NCBI GenBank assembly: GCA_037447655.1
Contig: JBBHKE010001949.1
Coordinates: 36,227 to 100,226 of the forward strand
Source of the DNA: Zygnema cylindricum
Lineage: Eukaryota > Streptophyta > Zygnematophyceae > Zygnematales > Zygnemataceae
Length of the DNA stretch: 64,000 bases
Direction of reading: 5' to 3'
Shown here: piece after piece, positions 1-10,899 of the stretch
Layout: the number at the start of each line of letters is the position of its first letter
Numbering within the stretch: position 1 is the stretch's first letter
The notes under the pieces: model-generated
The model's database searches: none
Told to the model about the DNA's origin: nothing
Seen by the model: only the letters and a program-made list of their open reading frames with translations
Position numbers and translations under genes: made by a program

Positions 1-99
1 AAACAAAACTTAGTCATACACTAAAATGGAGAAAAACATCCTCGCTTCCCTTAAAACTACAATCCAAAATAAACTATGAAAACAAAAAAATTGTGAAAT

Positions 100-1035
100 T
101 GCTCGGTATTACTTAGAGAAAGAAAGCAGGGCCACTACAAATTGTTGGAAAAAATTTGAGCATGTCTATGAAGTTAGAACATCAAACAAATACATGGTAA
201 AGGGGGCAGGTTTTGTGGCTTGTACTACATGTTTCATAGTTTATCAATACAAGTCAGCAAACGGTACTTCAACAATCAATACTCACACATGTTTAGATTC
301 GCCCGACATGAATAATTCAAGAGGACTTCTTCGTAAGTTTCTTTCAAAAACGGAGGCGAAAACGAGTGACCGAAAAAAATTTGCGAAAATGGTGGCGTTG
401 ATGTGTTGTGAGGACCTTCGACCATTTTCGATAGTCGATGGTCCAAGTATGATTTATTTTAAATTATATTTAAGATGGCTTGAGTGTAAATGTCATTATA
501 ACTTGTTTTATTCATAAATTCATAAATTTGAGTTTAGTTTGTCATGATGTTGTTTTTTATTTGTCTTTCCATAAAAAAAAATTCATTTCGGTAGAAACCT
601 TATTTATTAATCATGGTTAGTAATTGTATGATATTTTCTTATTGTTATTTTTTTTTTCCCCAAGTTTTCAAGCATTTTGTCAAGCATTGCTTGATGTTGG
701 TGTTTCGTCCAACAAAAGTGTTGACATCGACCAACTACTCCCGTCCATCGATAGTGTAAAAAACTACATTATATCTTTTGCGAAAGATATTCGGTTTGAT
801 CGTCCCAAAACTTAGAGAAAATATCAATAACAATATTTTTTTCGCATTCATGACCGATCTCTGGACCGAGACGATTAAAAGAACCTCATTCATGTCAGTA
901 ACCGCTCATTTTATTGACAAAGAATTCAAACTTTATGCACGGACGCTTCAAGTCGATCACATTGCGGAAAATGTTTTGACGGCTTTCAAAAATTGTTTGA
1001 CCAATTTTGAAATGTCTAATTTTGATCGCTGCGTT
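100..1035 (+). pseudogene. hAT-superfamily transposase remnant (BED finger plus N-terminal transposase segment)
   Basis: Translated pieces resemble the N-terminal half of hAT (Ac/hobo-like) cut-and-paste transposases. Near 107-310 there is a BED-type zinc finger pattern (CTTC ... THTC) preceded by a Trp-Lys-Lys-Phe segment. Around 400-450 the text CCEDLRPFSIVDG matches the hAT segment after the finger. At 840-960 the stretch FMTDLWTETIKR with a following TAHFIDKEFKL matches the region that carries the first catalytic Asp in hAT proteins. The blocks lie in different frames, separated by T-rich DNA at about 490-660 that could be an intron or decay. The C-terminal catalytic and dimerisation regions are missing, because homology stops near 1030. 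What is seen is family-typical sequence in a broken frame; non-functionality is inferred. No terminal repeats were found in this part of the window. Confidence 0.7.
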
Positions 1036-3353
1036 GTCGAGCTGTTTTTTTGCAAAGGGAGATGTACCACTACACCACTTATTGTTATTAGTATTAAAAA
1101 GTCGCTACTACTTATAGCCAAAACTAACAAAATATAGTTAACAACATTATTTAAATACGTGGACTATAACCTGCCACGTCTCCTTGCATTAAATAGTATT
1201 ATTAATAATAATTTTCCATTTACACTACACCGGGAATCGTAATTAGCGTTATTAACGCTAATTCCGTCACCACGAATTTTGACCCAAAAACCTTATAAAG
1301 TGTAAATAACTCTAAATTATTCTTTACATTATTCAAGGTACTCTTTGAATCACCGATAACAACACTACACCGCGAATCGCTTTTAGCGTACATGACGCTA
1401 ATTGGGGTACCTCTTTTTTTAAGGCAAATTCTCAAATAGAATAAAGTACGCTAAATGTTTCTGAACGTTATTTGAGGTACCCCGCTCAATACGGCTCATA
1501 ACTGTAATTTAGTGCCCTTTTAAATAGTGTGGTGTACGGACTGTTAGATTTGTACTATTCCGTACCTTTTTAAATTTAAAAGTACATAAAATATAATAAT
1601 ATATAATTGCGTAAATATTTTATGGCATACGCAGATGTAAAAAAAACGCGACGGCGTACGATTTGAACAATTTCATACATATACATGTTTTAGTGTGGAC
1701 ATATTATGTGCCGAAAATTTGTACAAAGCAGTTTACAGATTAGAGTACATGATAAATTAGTATCATGGTGTACCCAAAAAAACCATAGTTGTTCAAATCG
1801 CGCGATTTTTTCCTTTTTTCCGATTGAAACGTATAATTGGTGACTTTTGAAAAAATCGTAAAAAAACTTCTACTGTAAACTGTAACTGGAAATTTACAGA
1901 TACCTGTAAACTAATTACTGTAACTGTACATTTTTTTACGGATATGTACGGAATTAAACGGGAAATATGCGTCGTACTTATTGGTACTTTCTGTTAAGTG
2001 AACTGAACAGGAATACCAAGGAAGTTGTACGTTATATAATCGAAAATGTACGGGTACATTTTCGAAAAGAGACGTTGAACGTCACAATAATTTCGCGCGT
2101 TCAGTTTGAAATGTGTACGGGCGTCTTCTTCAATTTTTTTTGAAAGAAGTCGCAATGGAACATTGAAAACGAAACCGCGAGAAAGCCATGTTTGTCTTCA
2201 GATAGGCTCGGACAGACAAAATTTAATAATAATTTACCTTCGTGGCATACGAACCCGGGTACGCCAAGTGCATATTCTATCTTAAGGTTTACGACTGGGC
2301 TACCAGTTGGTGAAGAAGTTCCGATGACAGAATAGAGTGTGATAATTATATAAAGAGTTTATTGTTTTACCGCTCATTTAACGGGAAATCTTTCAAACTG
2401 CGTTATATGCAATAGTTTTTTGTTTTTTTATGTACGGAATAGTACGGAAGGAAATTCATTAACGATTTTTTGCGATCTGATCAAAAGGTTCAAGGTGTTT
2501 GTTACGTATAATTCGTCACGTACGGTACGTTCGCACTAATCGCCGTGAACAACTATGGAAAAAACACAATTTACCGTAAAGTACGCTAATTGTTTCATTA
2601 CGCTATATTTTTTATTACGGGCGGACGAAACGTAAGATATGTAAAAGCGTACGAAAATGTCAGAATGGTTAGTGGATACCAACAGAAGCGTGAAACAATA
2701 TCTTCCGTCAAAGATTTTCTTGCGGCTTCCGGTGGCCTCGCATCCTCCCTGGCGGAAGGCACATGTCATATGCGACGTGTACCCATCTGGTCACGCGGTC
2801 GTCGTGGATATTTGTTCACTTTTCCACGAGGCACGACGGTATTCGTTCAGGCGCTGAGAATTGACCTACTCCGGGTCACTTGTTGCGAACTGAAAGTGTC
2901 AGACGACGGCGTATCCGATAATGCATCCGACGGTCCACGTTTACGCCCATAAACGTGGAGAATCAAATCCCTCATTCAGTAGCCTTATTTTTTCTGACAT
3001 TTTTTTTTCTTTGGTACGGCACTGTACGAAACAGTACGGCTTTCAGTAAACAACGTCATTTTTCCCCTAATGGAACCTTACCCTTAGACGTGATGTTTCG
3101 CCATTGGATACCATCCTCGCGAGATCGTTATTTTATTACTGTGGGGTAGGTCGAAATTGGAACGAAATGCGTACGGATGAATAAGGTGAGGAACTTTTTC
3201 TCGATCCGGAATGGCTCCAACTCCTTCGGAACAATGCATAGGTAAGTAAGTTTTGCCGGATTTTTAAAGCGAAAATCAATCAGCTGGCATAGAGACGCAT
3301 AAAAATAGGGGAAACGGTGAGAAATAAGGCACAATTCGGATTAATGGAAAATA
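1036..3353. other. Gene-free stretch with small inverted-repeat relics
   Basis: I see no coding sequence with family resemblance here. The DNA is AT-rich and dotted with GTAC and GTACGG words. Two arm-like segments containing ACACCG and GAATCG followed by TTAGCG lie at about 1226-1256 and 1366-1402 and match the ends of small inverted-repeat elements elsewhere in the window. A 120-codon open frame at 2590-2952 shows no recognisable domain and is probably chance. Confidence 0.5.
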
Positions 3354-3369
3354 CTAGTGTTGTGTATCG
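3354..3369 (+). repeat. 16-bp terminal-like motif shared with 36077
   Basis: CTAGTGTTGTGTATCG occurs here and again, identically, at 36077-36092. In both places it is followed within about 150 bp by sequence containing CCGATA words. A shared exact 16-mer next to related subterminal words suggests the end of a non-autonomous DNA transposon, possibly hAT-like. No matching opposite end or target duplication was identified. Confidence 0.4.
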
Positions 3370-3499
3370 ATGGCCCCTTGACGATATCCAATATGTACCT
3401 AATTATGGGTATACAATAACCGATATATCGCCTCAATATATAGAGAAGCTGAAATGTATCAAAGTGACGTTAGATTTCATTATCCGTCAAAGCACGGTG

Positions 3500-4959
3500 G
3501 TGATTGATGGCCACTGACTAAACCCCGTGCCACCCGGCACATATGGATGATATTAGTAGTTTTGATCTTTATTTGGGCATGGTCTCAGTCTTCAGTTTCA
3601 AGGGTAGTTTGTAGTGATTCAACTGTTTGTTTTAATGTTGTACTTGATTTATTTCTTTTTTGTTAGGGCTTGAAACCAACTTTGTTGTGTTTTTAGTCCT
3701 TCCGGATTCCAGTTTTTTACCTTTGTTGGTCAGAAATTCTTTTTAGTGACAATCATGTTTTGTATTTTGATGGTCTTACCATCGGTTTTTGGAATAAAAT
3801 GTTATCTTTCCACTGACACACTCTATCATATCAATCACTTTGTCCGACTATTGTCCCTTACTGCAATTCATTGCATCACTTGTTTTAACATTTATATTTT
3901 ATAAAGGCAAGAGGGTTGTAATAGGATTTCCTACCTCTAAAAAAATCCCATTAGTACAACCAACTTCGACCACACATTCCATACATTGGAAAATTACACA
4001 TTCACATTGGACATCACACACATAAGGATAAACTTTAAATTAGAAGAAGCTTTTGTCCACAAAACATTAGCTTCGTCTCTTCCCCTAGTGGCTTAACCCT
4101 TCTTTTAAAGTATTTTCTATTGCATTCCACTCTTAAATATTATATCTCTTAAATATTATATCTCTTAACTACTAAAACACTACTTAGTTTGTAAGAGATT
4201 CAGTGCAAAAATATCATTACTCCAATTTGGTATTATTCGCTCAGGACCAAGATTAGTCAGATTTCCACAAACTTTTCCAAAGGAAAAAAAATGTTAACAC
4301 TTCTCTTAGACTTCACTATTTATCCATCATCGACCTAGACTCGCCATGCCAGAGTCAACGCTCCGTTGAATAGGTTTTACTTGGGCCAATCATTGATCAA
4401 CTAGGACTCAGACTAACCAATGCAAAAGCGTTCGAATTCTCTTGCTAACTACGTAGGATTTACTAACCAATCAAACGCTATATTTCACTACGTAACATTT
4501 ACGTACAAAAGTGCGCGCCAATCGAAACGCGACTTCGCACGAACGCGCTTCGCAAATTTCACACGCAAAACTAACTACAAAATTACATAAAGTGAAAGTG
4601 ACGTTTCATAATAAAAATTGTACGAAACGAACCATCGTGCGTACCAAAACGTGCACCTAAAATTCCGCCGCTAGTTTGACCCTTAGCCCGTTACAACGAA
4701 CACCCACTCGTTATTTTGACCTTACGCTGTCGCCTAATTACACCAATTGCTATATATTTTAAAATACAACTTTAAATCGTGCGATTCTTTCGTTAACGTC
4801 TACCAAATGCATAACTCTATATTCGTAACATTTAAATACCTATTTACGAACAAGTTCGATCCACTGTTACTGTTACATCATCCCATCCTTATATTTAATT
4901 AACCTTAGTTAAAACACATTTTATTCTCAAGACGGGACTTCTATATTATTATCCCTCCA
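3500..4959. other. Gene-free AT-rich stretch with a short tandem duplication
   Basis: No protein family resemblance is visible on either strand. A 16-bp unit (TCTTAAATATTATATC) is tandemly repeated about 2.4 times at 4131-4168. The stretch may include the outer part of the neighbouring gypsy-like element, but no LTR boundary could be seen. Confidence 0.4.
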
Positions 4960-6198
4960 ATTCCTTTGTAGAAACTTAGATTTTTTATCTTCTAAAGTTA
5001 ACTCATTTTTTGGTCTTCCTAGATAATGCATTTGCTAGAATATATTATTGCCGGCCTTAAACCGTTGACCAACCCAATCTATTACCCATCTGTGGACCTC
5101 ACGTTCTATAATTATTGAGGGATCCTATTCCAGTTCTCCTTCAATTAGTCGAAGATTTGTTGGTTTCAATTGACTAATGTGTATCACCGGATGAATTTTT
5201 GTTGAAGGCAGAAAGTTGAATTCAGCAGCAAGTGATGATATCATCTCGATTATTGTAAATAGTCCGATATACTTAAGAGCAAATTTCCTCGAACAATCCG
5301 ATTATCCTTTGATCTTGCACCTATTATGAGTTGTTGAAAGCCTAACATTGTCACATGTGCTTACCACGCAATCAGCGCGTTTGCGGTTAGCATTTAATTC
5401 TTGCATTTTTTTTGCCTTCACTAACGCATCCCGGAGTGTTTTCCAAACTGTTTGAATGTATTCGCAAAACTCCGTTCTAGAAGCCCTAATCTCTTGAGTA
5501 ACCCGTATTATTTAGTCTAATGCTTCTCTCGGTTGGTATCCGTCTGCAACTTCAAACGGTAAGAATCTTCTACTGGCATGTTAAAATAAATTGTATGCAA
5601 ATTCCATTAATGGCAGTTTATATTCCCATGTGTATTGTGTTGATTTCCGTGAAATCTGGGATTCGGTATGTCCCATACTATGGAAAAGTGAGCCTGCTAG
5701 GGCTCCAACCTTGAACCTCTGACTTGAGCTATTAACGTACTAACCATGTGCCACCAGCTCGATGTAAAGCCTGGTGGGTCCGTACCAATTTATTTTAGGT
5801 GGCTTCGAGTGTGACGTATCACATTCTACATTGTAGTGAACTGGCATTCACATGCCAATCCAATCCAATATTCTAGATTCCACTGCAAATAGTCGTAAGC
5901 ATTTCCTCCACTGTACAGTTTATATTTTCTGTCTGTCCATCTGTCTGAGGATGATAATAGGTACTCATTTTTAATCCAGTGCCTAAATTTTGCTGCTATT
6001 CTTTACAAAATGCAGACGTAATTTTGAATCTATATCACTGACTATAGAAAAAGGAAATCCATGATGTGTAACCACGTTGTCAAAATATAACTTTGCGATA
6101 TCTACAACTGAATGAGTAGTTATGCAAGGGATAAATATTGCCATTTTATTAAACCTATAGACTACGACCATGATATTGCCATTTCTTCTAGATGTAGC
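4960..6198 (-). pseudogene. Ty3/gypsy polyprotein remnant: integrase core to chromodomain-like C-terminus
   Basis: Reading the minus strand from 6225 downward gives an integrase-core segment (VVVYRFNKMAIFIPC, then DNVVTHHGFPFSIVSD), typical of Ty3/gypsy integrases around the second catalytic Asp. Near 5960-5880 a degraded HPQTDGQTE-like stretch appears. Around 5280-5170 the text KYIGLFTIIE followed by IHPVIHISQLK matches the gypsy integrase C-terminal module, and 5110-5000 resembles a chromodomain-type tail. Many stops and frameshifts are present. Reverse transcriptase, gag and LTRs were not seen. The right edge is cut by the start of a copia LTR at 6199. Family assignment is by motif; chromovirus affiliation is inference. 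Confidence 0.65.
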
Positions 6199-6852
6199 TG
6201 TTGAATTATTAGATTTATAAAGCATTTTATAGGTCTGAATAGCTTAAGTGAAAATAGAAAAGAAAAGCGCAGGCAGTTTGCCTCCTCCTCTTCCCTCTAT
6301 CCCCACATACTTGTTGCAGTCAGTGAAGAAAAGAGAGGGTGGTGGAGCCATGGCAACCTTAGATCCTTGGGCAGGTCAGAAGAAGTGACATAAGTCATTT
6401 CTAACAAAATTGTTAAGTCTGGCAGGACTCGAACCTCTGACCGTCAGAGCGAGGGATAGCTGTCAGCCTTAGCTGGTCTGTCGTTGAAGTCCGTTAGTGT
6501 ACACGGGTTATGATTAGTATTTAATTATGTTAGAATTCACTAATCCGATTAACGGAATTACGGATAAGTAACATAGAAACAAAATGAAATATAGTGCCAA
6601 AGTGAAACCGCACTAAACAAATTTACCTGACATTAATTTTCAACGGCTAACATTTAAAGCTGATTCGGATTTGACGACATGCATCATCGCCGAGATCGGG
6701 GAATGGTCGCTTTGACATGACATGGAGCCACGTGGCAAGATAACATTGGGTGGCAAGAATCCCGGAGAGCATGAGGGGGAGTTCGGGGGAGAAAAGCGTC
6801 CACTTAATGGCCGAGTCGTACACTGACAGTACAGAAAGTACACTGGCCGAAA
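6199..6852 (+). mobile_element. Partial copia LTR, family F (U3 only), plus orientation
   Basis: It starts TGTTGAATTATTAG and is homologous to the U3 part of the family F LTR on the minus strand at 16314-16976. It carries the family features in order: the U3 hairpin with loop ACTTGTTGCAGTCA (6293-6339), a GCCATGG box (about 6347), a reverse-strand tRNA-like segment whose B box GGTTCGAGTCC (6425-6435 read on minus) is a perfect consensus match, a G-box palindrome GCCACGTGGC (6727-6736), and GTAC words. It stops abruptly near 6852 in the GTAC-rich distal U3, before any TATA box, and runs directly into minus-strand copia coding sequence. The TATA, R and U5 parts are missing. No target duplication is available because one end is truncated. 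Confidence 0.75.
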
Positions 6853-9441
6853 TAGATGGCTCCTTTGGAATCTTCTGAACAGTTTCTACTTCTCCCTTAT
6901 CCTTTGCTTGCGTGTCGATTTCCACCACGTCCTCCGCTTCTGTTGAAGTTTATACTAAGGGTTCCACATTTTGGTCCTTCTCGATCTGATCTGTACCTGC
7001 AAGATCATCATTTTTTTGAAATCTTGGATAGTTACGAAGCTCAAAGTCATCTATTTTTTGACTCAAATCTAATTTTGACTGTCTTTGTTTGCTTAAAGGG
7101 ATTTATATATTTTGCTTCATCCATAACCACTAGATGCTTCACTAGGATTATATCTTCTCTCTTGAGATCATAGACTCTATATCCTTTTACATCTTCATCA
7201 TATCCCAGTAGATATCCTGGTTTTCCTTTTGGATCCAACTTCCAGTTTGACTGAACTGTGTCTAAACTGAGCATTTGACTACCGAAAACCTTTAAGAGTG
7301 AAATATCTGGTTTTCGGCCGGTCCATCTCTTTTAGGGTGTTTGGCCTTTTACTGCCAAAGTAAGAACTCTATTTTTGATATAATTTGCATATTTCATTGC
7401 TTTGGCCCAAAACTTCTTTCCTATCTTTTTATCTGACAGCATACTCCTAGCACTATCACTCAGTGTTCTATTTACTCTTTCAACTACACCATTCTCCTCA
7501 GGATTTTCAAGAACTGTCTTTTGGTGTTGGACTCCATCTTCTCTCAGAAAATCCTTAAACTGGTTAGAGGTATACTCTCCACCATTGTCACTCCGTACTC
7601 TCTTGATTGAGGTTTCATGGAGTTTTTCACTCCATGCTTTATATTGCCTAAAACATTCTCGAGCCTCTGACTTATTTTTCAAAAAATACACCCTGGAATA
7701 CCAAGATCATTCATCAGTGATAATCATCATAAATCTCTTCCTCCCAGGTGGGGGCATTTTGGCCGGCCCCCAAATATCTGTGTGTACTAAATGTAGAATC
7801 TTTTATCATTTATAAATGGTAGTTTTTGGGAAGGGTAACCTTTGTGCTTTACCTTGAGCACATCCACTAAAATCACTTAGATTCTCACTCTCACCGAACT
7901 GAATCCCTTCCACTACCCCCATCTTTTTCATCTCTTTTAACTTTTCTAGATTCACATGCCCAAGCCTCTTATGCCACAACATTATTTAATGAACATCAGC
8001 ATAATAAAGTTTCTTCTTTTCATTGCTTAAAATCAGCCTAAACATCCTTTAGTTACCTTTTTCAGCACTGAAATAAACTTCCTCCTCAAAACTAGTAGTA
8101 AAAACTCCTTTCGTAGTACTTATATCAAAACCTTTATCATCTAATACAGACGTGGCGATGAGGTTTTTTTTCAGCTTTGGAATAAACAATACATCGGAGA
8201 ATGTAACTATGGATGTCTTTCCTTCTACTTACACTTTCAGATCACCAATCCTACAAGAGTAATAGTGACTATCCTGCTATCCTCGTACTCTATCTCTACG
8301 GTGGGAATCTTTGTTATTTAGTGAACCTGTGTTTATCCTTACACATGTGCATAGAGGCACTTCAAACTACAATCTAGCCTGCTTCACCATTCAATCCACC
8401 GAAAGCATATTTTTGCTTTCATGGAATTTCGACCTCGTTTTTCGCTTCCAACTCCTCATCCAATAAGAGATCATCGTCCTTGTCCTCAGATTCTGCCTCA
8501 TATACTTATGTCACAAGGGCCTTTTTCATTCCTCTCGGGAGTCCACCGATCTGCCCCTGCTTTAACCGCAACTTGGTTAACTTAGTGCACTCCACCATAT
8601 AGTGCCATTGTTTATTACAAAAGTGGCACTAACCCTTGGGAGTCTTTGGTCTAAACTCGTCCGTCTGATTTTTTTCTGCCCCCCCTACTATAATTTCCGA
8701 CCAGATTCCTAGAATCATTGTTCCTCCAATCAGTCGAAGCTACCAAGGCTTGCCCACACTTTCCTCCCCTTCGGATCTCAATCGTATTATCCCGAACGAG
8801 AAACATCCCTACCACTGAATTCCATATCCACCTTGAGTCTGACAAGTCTTGCACATAGTTTACTATGTTCTCGAACTCATCTGGTAACTTCATGAGCAAG
8901 CAGTTAACCTTAAACTTTTCAATTTCAACCTGTACAGCACTCTCTAGCTCCATGAAAAGTGTTGCGAGTTCATTACAAAAATCCAACATCTTCCCCCCCC
9001 TTATATACATATGCCTCTATTTTCTGATCAGCCAACTGTTGTTAATGAATCATACCACTTCAGTACATCTCTATGAGAGCCATCCAAAGATCGGATGCCT
9101 TCTCTACGTTGAAATTAGGATATGTAAGCCCTTGAGTAAGATGGCAGAGGATGAAGTGCTTTGACGTCATATTGTTGTAGTCCCAAGTATCGGTATCATT
9201 CTCCTCGTTCATCGGAATAGGTGACATGAATGTCGAACAGGTTGCTATTGGTGTGACTATCTCCTTCTCCTTTCCTTTGTCCACTACCTCCCCTTCCTTT
9301 GTCTCCTCCGTTGGAGATGGATATGCATCTCTGGTTAATCTGCTTCCTGTAAACCCTAAAGGGATCCCAAGACTGGATGGATGCCTCACCGGTCGACTCA
9401 CTATTCCCCAAAATCTTTTCTCACATAGAGCTTCTGTCATC
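6853..9441 (-). pseudogene. Copia element M1: gag-protease-integrase remnant
   Basis: On the minus strand the order is gag (9441 to about 8650), zinc knuckle CHFCNKQWHYMVEC near 8630-8590 (CX2CX4HX4C pattern kept), protease region near 8390-8330, integrase (about 8000-7330) and the integrase C-terminal and linker region (7274-6853). It ends before reverse transcriptase at the junction with the LTR fragment at 6852. The protease Asp-Ser-Gly motif is destroyed and there is a stop nearby. The integrase retains RSDNGGEYTSNQF (second Asp) and a VERVNRTL segment carrying the Glu. The protein is closer to family A elements (E2, E5, E3) than to M2. No initiation codon in the usual position is seen: the primer-binding site and start region are missing next to the LTR end at 9552. 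Confidence 0.85.
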
Positions 9442-9579
9442 ATACTTTCCTAGTATATGAAGCCATTTCCATTGAAGATGGGTGCAATTCTGTGTCCCCC
9501 ATTGGACTACATACTTTCCCAGTATATGAAGCCAGTTCCATTGAAGATAGGTGCAATTTTGTGTCCCCCATTGGACTAC
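9442..9579 (-). repeat. 69-bp tandem duplication spanning the LTR end and gag start
   Basis: Two 69-bp copies (9442-9510 and 9511-9579) lie head to tail with a few differences. Each unit contains the last bases of the family F LTR (read on minus, ending ACAAAATTGCA) joined directly to the first gag codons (PIFNG-type segment). The half-tRNA primer-binding site that normally lies between LTR and gag in this group is absent in both units, so the deletion probably preceded the duplication. Confidence 0.75.
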
Positions 9580-9877
9580 AGAATTCAAAAAGCCTCTAAA
9601 TAGTATTTGGCTAACCCTTTTTCAGCTAGGATCACACATACCGAAGCTGGCAAATTAACAATCTGACTGCACCCTTGTGCATTTTGGACTCCTCTGAGTC
9701 CGAAGCAAAAGTAATAACTGAAAACGCCCAACCAAGCGATTAGATTTCAAGTGGCAAAGATGCCAAAATATATACAAGCTCAGTGGGAGAGAGGCGACTA
9801 CCTCCTAAATCTCCTAAGTCCTAAACCCCTATCTACTGATGTATGAACCAATAATAGAACTGTAAAGTACAGAAAGG
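9552..9877 (-). mobile_element. Family F LTR, promoter-proximal half (distal U3, R, U5), split by E2
   Basis: This is the downstream part of one LTR whose upstream part is at 16314-16976; E2 with TSD AAAGG separates them. On the minus strand it shows a TATA-like TATATA at 9778-9769, an inverted repeat TGGCA-TCTT-TGCCA (9765-9752), then hairpins GGACTC-AGAG-GAGTCC (9701-9686) and TGCAC-AAGG-GTGCA (9681-9668). The stems differ from those in families A and B but the layout is the same. The LTR ends TTGCA at 9552. It serves both as the 3' LTR of M2 and as the sequence upstream of M1 gag. Confidence 0.8.
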
Positions 9878-10899
9878 TAGGTCTAAATAGAAATATAGAA
9901 AGAAGCCGAGGCAGTCTACCTCTAACTTCTCTCTCCAAACTCTCAAACTTGTCGCAGTCACTGAGAAATTGGAGAGGGAGCTAGAGCCATGGCTACCTAG
10001 GCTAACCAGAAGTTTACGCGATTATATATTAGTTAGGGGTTTTATTGCTAAAAAGATAGTGCCAGCTACAGGATTGGATCCTTGTACCTACCGGCCGCCA
10101 GGCCGACGGTAGACGGTAGCCTTAGCCGTTAAGTCTTCATCGGATGTTACGCAATATAGGGTACGATATTTATTTAAATGTTATTAAGTAAGAAAATTCA
10201 TTTAAATATAACTAATTACGGGAGACATAGATCCATAATTATAAAAGTACGGATAGCGGTACGGATAAAAAACCAATACCGCGCATTTGTTTCTTTATAG
10301 AAAAGAATATCGCACATGCATTTATTACGGCTACGATTAAATATGAATTTAATCGGGCGGCCGGAATTAACGCCGAGATCGCGGAAAAGGATTTCGGCGG
10401 TTTATGGACATCGCCACATCGGACGACACGTGGCGGAATAACATTGGATAGCGACATCTCCGAGGATTACGGGAACAAATGCGGACATACCACGTGTCGA
10501 CATTTAGGCCATGTCGTAGGATGTTCGTACAGAAAGTACACCGGCAATTGTACTTTTGTGTACGGAGCTGCATTCTGATTGGCTCCGTACATCAGTAGAT
10601 AGAATCTGTGAGAGAGATAGGACTTAGAAAAATTAGGAGATAGGACCCTCTCTCCCAGAGAGCTTCTATACAAAAGGTCAACTTTGACCCTCCATAACTT
10701 ACTGCTCAAAGGAGCAAATTCACAGATTTTTTTTGCTATCGACTCAGGGGAGTGTTGTCTTCCCAGAGGTGAGGTGGGTCAGAGTTTTGGTCTGCCAGGG
10801 TGGCAGTTATTTTTGCTGAAACACAAAGGGGTCACGGTTATCCTAGAGGCTTTCTGGAAGCTGTCCACTCTGAGGACTTATGGAGGTCTTAGAGTTTCA
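9878..10899 (+). repeat. E2 5' LTR (family A)
   Basis: Homologous to 15254-16308 but missing the first 35-38 bases. It ends TTTCA at 10899. Internal order: U3 hairpin and GCCATGG box (about 9930-9995), reverse-strand tRNA-like segment (about 10050-10140, followed by TTTTT on minus), GTAC-rich promoter with inverted repeat GTACGGAGC (10560-10568) and GCTCCGTAC (10582-10590) enclosing ATTGG, then the hairpin-rich leader (about 10700-10800). The inverted-repeat arms differ from E5 (GTACGGAAC/GTTCCGTAC) by a paired change. Confidence 0.9.

Noticed and set aside
2590-2952. A 120-codon gene
   Set aside because: No recognisable domain, overlapping frames of similar length, and no relative elsewhere in the window.
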